Origin: Paraburkholderia acidipaludis NBRC 101816 | GTDB taxonomy: Bacteria > Pseudomonadota > Gammaproteobacteria > Burkholderiales > Burkholderiaceae | Direction: 5' to 3' | Length of the DNA: 64,000 nt | Assembly: GCF_000684975.1 (NCBI RefSeq) | Contig: NZ_BAXZ01000003.1 | Coordinates: 310,001-374,000 of the forward strand | Part shown: piece by piece, positions 62,738-64,000 of the stretch | Layout: every line of letters starts with the position of its first letter | How positions within the stretch are numbered: position 1 is the first letter of the stretch | Notes under the pieces: model-generated | The model's database searches: none | The model's input: only the letters and a program-made list of their open reading frames with translations | What the model was told of the DNA's origin: nothing | Translations under genes and position numbers: made by a program

Positions 62738-64000
62738 CCGACCGTACCGTCCGCACCATCAGCCAGCGGCTTTCGCTACGCAAGCCGCAGGTGGATTCGC
62801 TGGAAATCCTCGCCGACGTTGCCAGCAGGATTGCGCTCGAAAAGGGTGGCGACCCCGCCGCCGCGCTCGCCGCCATCCGCGACCTCTATCCCTCCGTCAC
62901 GGACTTTGAGCGCGAGTTTCCATCGCTCTGCTTCGCATTGGCGACAGGCGTGGGCAAGACCCGCCTGATGGGCGCGTTCATTTCCTATCTGTACCTCACG
63001 GGCAAGAGCCGCCATTTCTTCGTGCTCGCGCCGAACACGACCATCTACGAAAAGCTGATTGCGGATTTCTCGCTCGACAGCCCGAAGTACGTCTTCAAGG
63101 GCATTGCCGAATTCGCGGCGAACCTGCCGCTCATCATCACCGGCGACAACTATGAAAGCGGCGTCGGCGTGCGGTACGAGACCGGACGCTCGACCGACAT
63201 CTTCGGCTCCGACGTCCATATCAATATCTTCAACGTCGATAAAATCAACAAGGAAGAAAGCCCGCGCGGCAAGCCGAAGATGAAGCGGCTTCAAGAGACC
63301 ATCGGCGAGAGCTATTACGCTTACCTCTCCAAGCTCGACGACCTCGTCTTGCTGATGGACGAAGCGCACCGCTACCGAGCGAGCGCGGGTGCCGCCGCCA
63401 TCGACGGCCTCAAGCCCATTCTCGGCCTGGAACTGACGGCGACGCCGAAGACCGTGGGCGCGCGGCCCGTGCCGTTCAAGAACGTCATCTACAGCTACAC
63501 GCTCGGGCAGGCTATGGAGGACGGCTTCGTCAAGGAGCCCGCCGTCGCTACCCGCAAGGACTTCGACCCGAAATCCGTGGGCGACAAGGAGCTTGAGCGC
63601 ATCAAGCTCGAAGATGCCGTCCACAACCACGACCACGTCGCCGTGGAACTCGACCGCTATCACCGCACGACCGGAGCGCCCAAGGTGCATCCGTTCATCC
63701 TCGTCGTTGCGGCGGATACGACCGAAGCCAAGCGCTTGCGCGACTTCATCGAATCTGAGGACTTCTTCAAGGGCCGCTTCAAGGACAAGGTGGCGGAAGT
63801 ACATTCCGCCCTCCGCGGCGAAGAAAGCGAAGACGCGACCGCGCGTCTGGTGGCGCTCGAAAAGGACGCGCGCACGGACATCGTCATCCACGTCAACAAG
63901 CTCAAGGAAGGCTGGGACGTGACGAACCTCTATACCATCGTTCCGCTCCGCGCCTCCGCGTCCGAAATACTGACCGAGCAGACCTTGGGGCGCGGCCTTC
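62734..64000 (+). CDS. Type III Res-like restriction helicase (3' end outside window)
   Basis: The visible 422 residues are a superfamily 2 helicase of the type III restriction (Res) class. They include FALATGVGKTRLMGAF (Walker A), LLMDEAHRYRAS (DEAH box), LELTATPK and VNKLKEGWDVTNLYTIVPLRASAS, ending in the motif VI region EQTLGRGL. The GTG start overlaps the Mod stop. A nuclease domain would be expected beyond the window. The Res-Mod pair with the two upstream genes forms one operon. Confidence 0.88.
   Translation, partial: MTDRTVRTISQRLSLRKPQVDSLEILADVASRIALEKGGDPAAALAAIRDLYPSVTDFEREFPSLCFALATGVGKTRLMGAFISYLYLTGKSRHFFVLAPNTTIYEKLIADFSLDSPKYVFKGIAEFAANLPLIITGDNYESGVGVRYETGRSTDIFGSDVHINIFNVDKINKEESPRGKPKMKRLQETIGESYYAYLSKLDDLVLLMDEAHRYRASAGAAAIDGLKPILGLELTATPKTVGARPVPFKNVIYSYTLGQAMEDGFVKEPAVATRKDFDPKSVGDKELERIKLEDAVHNHDHVAVELDRYHRTTGAPKVHPFILVVAADTTEAKRLRDFIESEDFFKGRFKDKVAEVHSALRGEESEDATARLVALEKDARTDIVIHVNKLKEGWDVTNLYTIVPLRASASEILTEQTLGRGL

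Noticed and set aside
57139..64000. Identification of the four-gene operon as DISARM or BREX
   Set aside because: No DUF1998, phospholipase-D, PglZ or Brx-type gene is seen in the window; only helicase and methyltransferase classes are shared.
1..64000. CRISPR arrays, rRNA or tRNA genes and classical insertion sequences
   Set aside because: No regular spacer-repeat array, no tRNA-like cloverleaf or rRNA segment and no transposase gene were recognised; the attachment sites use the guaA end, not a tRNA.

Overview
The window is a high-GC betaproteobacterial chromosome segment, most likely Burkholderiaceae (Burkholderia, Paraburkholderia or Caballeronia type). The gene order def / map-glnD / rpsB-tsf-pyrH-frr-uppS-cdsA-dxr-rseP-skp-lpxD-fabZ-lpxA-lpxB-rnhB / ppsR-ppsA / smpB-ratA-rnfH / guaB-guaA and the protein sequences fit that family. 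No rRNA, tRNA or CRISPR array was seen.

Positions 1-33,418 are core housekeeping DNA: translation (rpsB, tsf, frr, def, map), nucleotide synthesis (pyrH, guaB, guaA), isoprenoid, phospholipid and lipid A synthesis (uppS, cdsA, dxr, lpxD, fabZ, lpxA, lpxB), envelope quality control (rseP, skp), nitrogen signalling (glnD) and PEP synthase with its regulator (ppsA/ppsR). The main anomaly is that bamA, normally between rseP and skp, is gone; only a short relic of its first POTRA domain remains near 15,391-15,450.

Positions 33,404-53,714 form a ~20 kb integrated element at the 3' end of guaA. It is bounded by a 15-bp direct repeat of the guaA end (14/15 identical) and starts with a P4-type integrase. 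It carries an AT-richer cargo block (three unknown genes, a GIY-YIG protein), AlpA and other regulators, an IncP-like replication module (TrfA, a DnaA box, four iterons), an IncP-like transfer module (traK, oriT, traJ, traI), an isolated trbJ-trbK-trbL set, and matches to the KorB operator with no korB in view. Only three Trb genes are present, so it looks mobilizable rather than self-transmissible. At its far end are an SMC-like ATPase with a CxxC hook, a PIN-domain protein and a HEPN/Toprim-like protein, a candidate defence cluster.

From 53,700 a second element begins with the same layout (att, ~310 bp, integrase). A higBA toxin-antitoxin pair lies between the second integrase and a duplicated 3' fragment of an integrase gene. 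After a second AlpA gene comes a tightly coupled four-gene operon with 4-bp overlaps: an HTH-SNF2 helicase fusion, an abortive-infection-type protein, a Mod-like DNA methyltransferase and a type III Res-like enzyme that runs off the window. The right end of this second element is not in the window.
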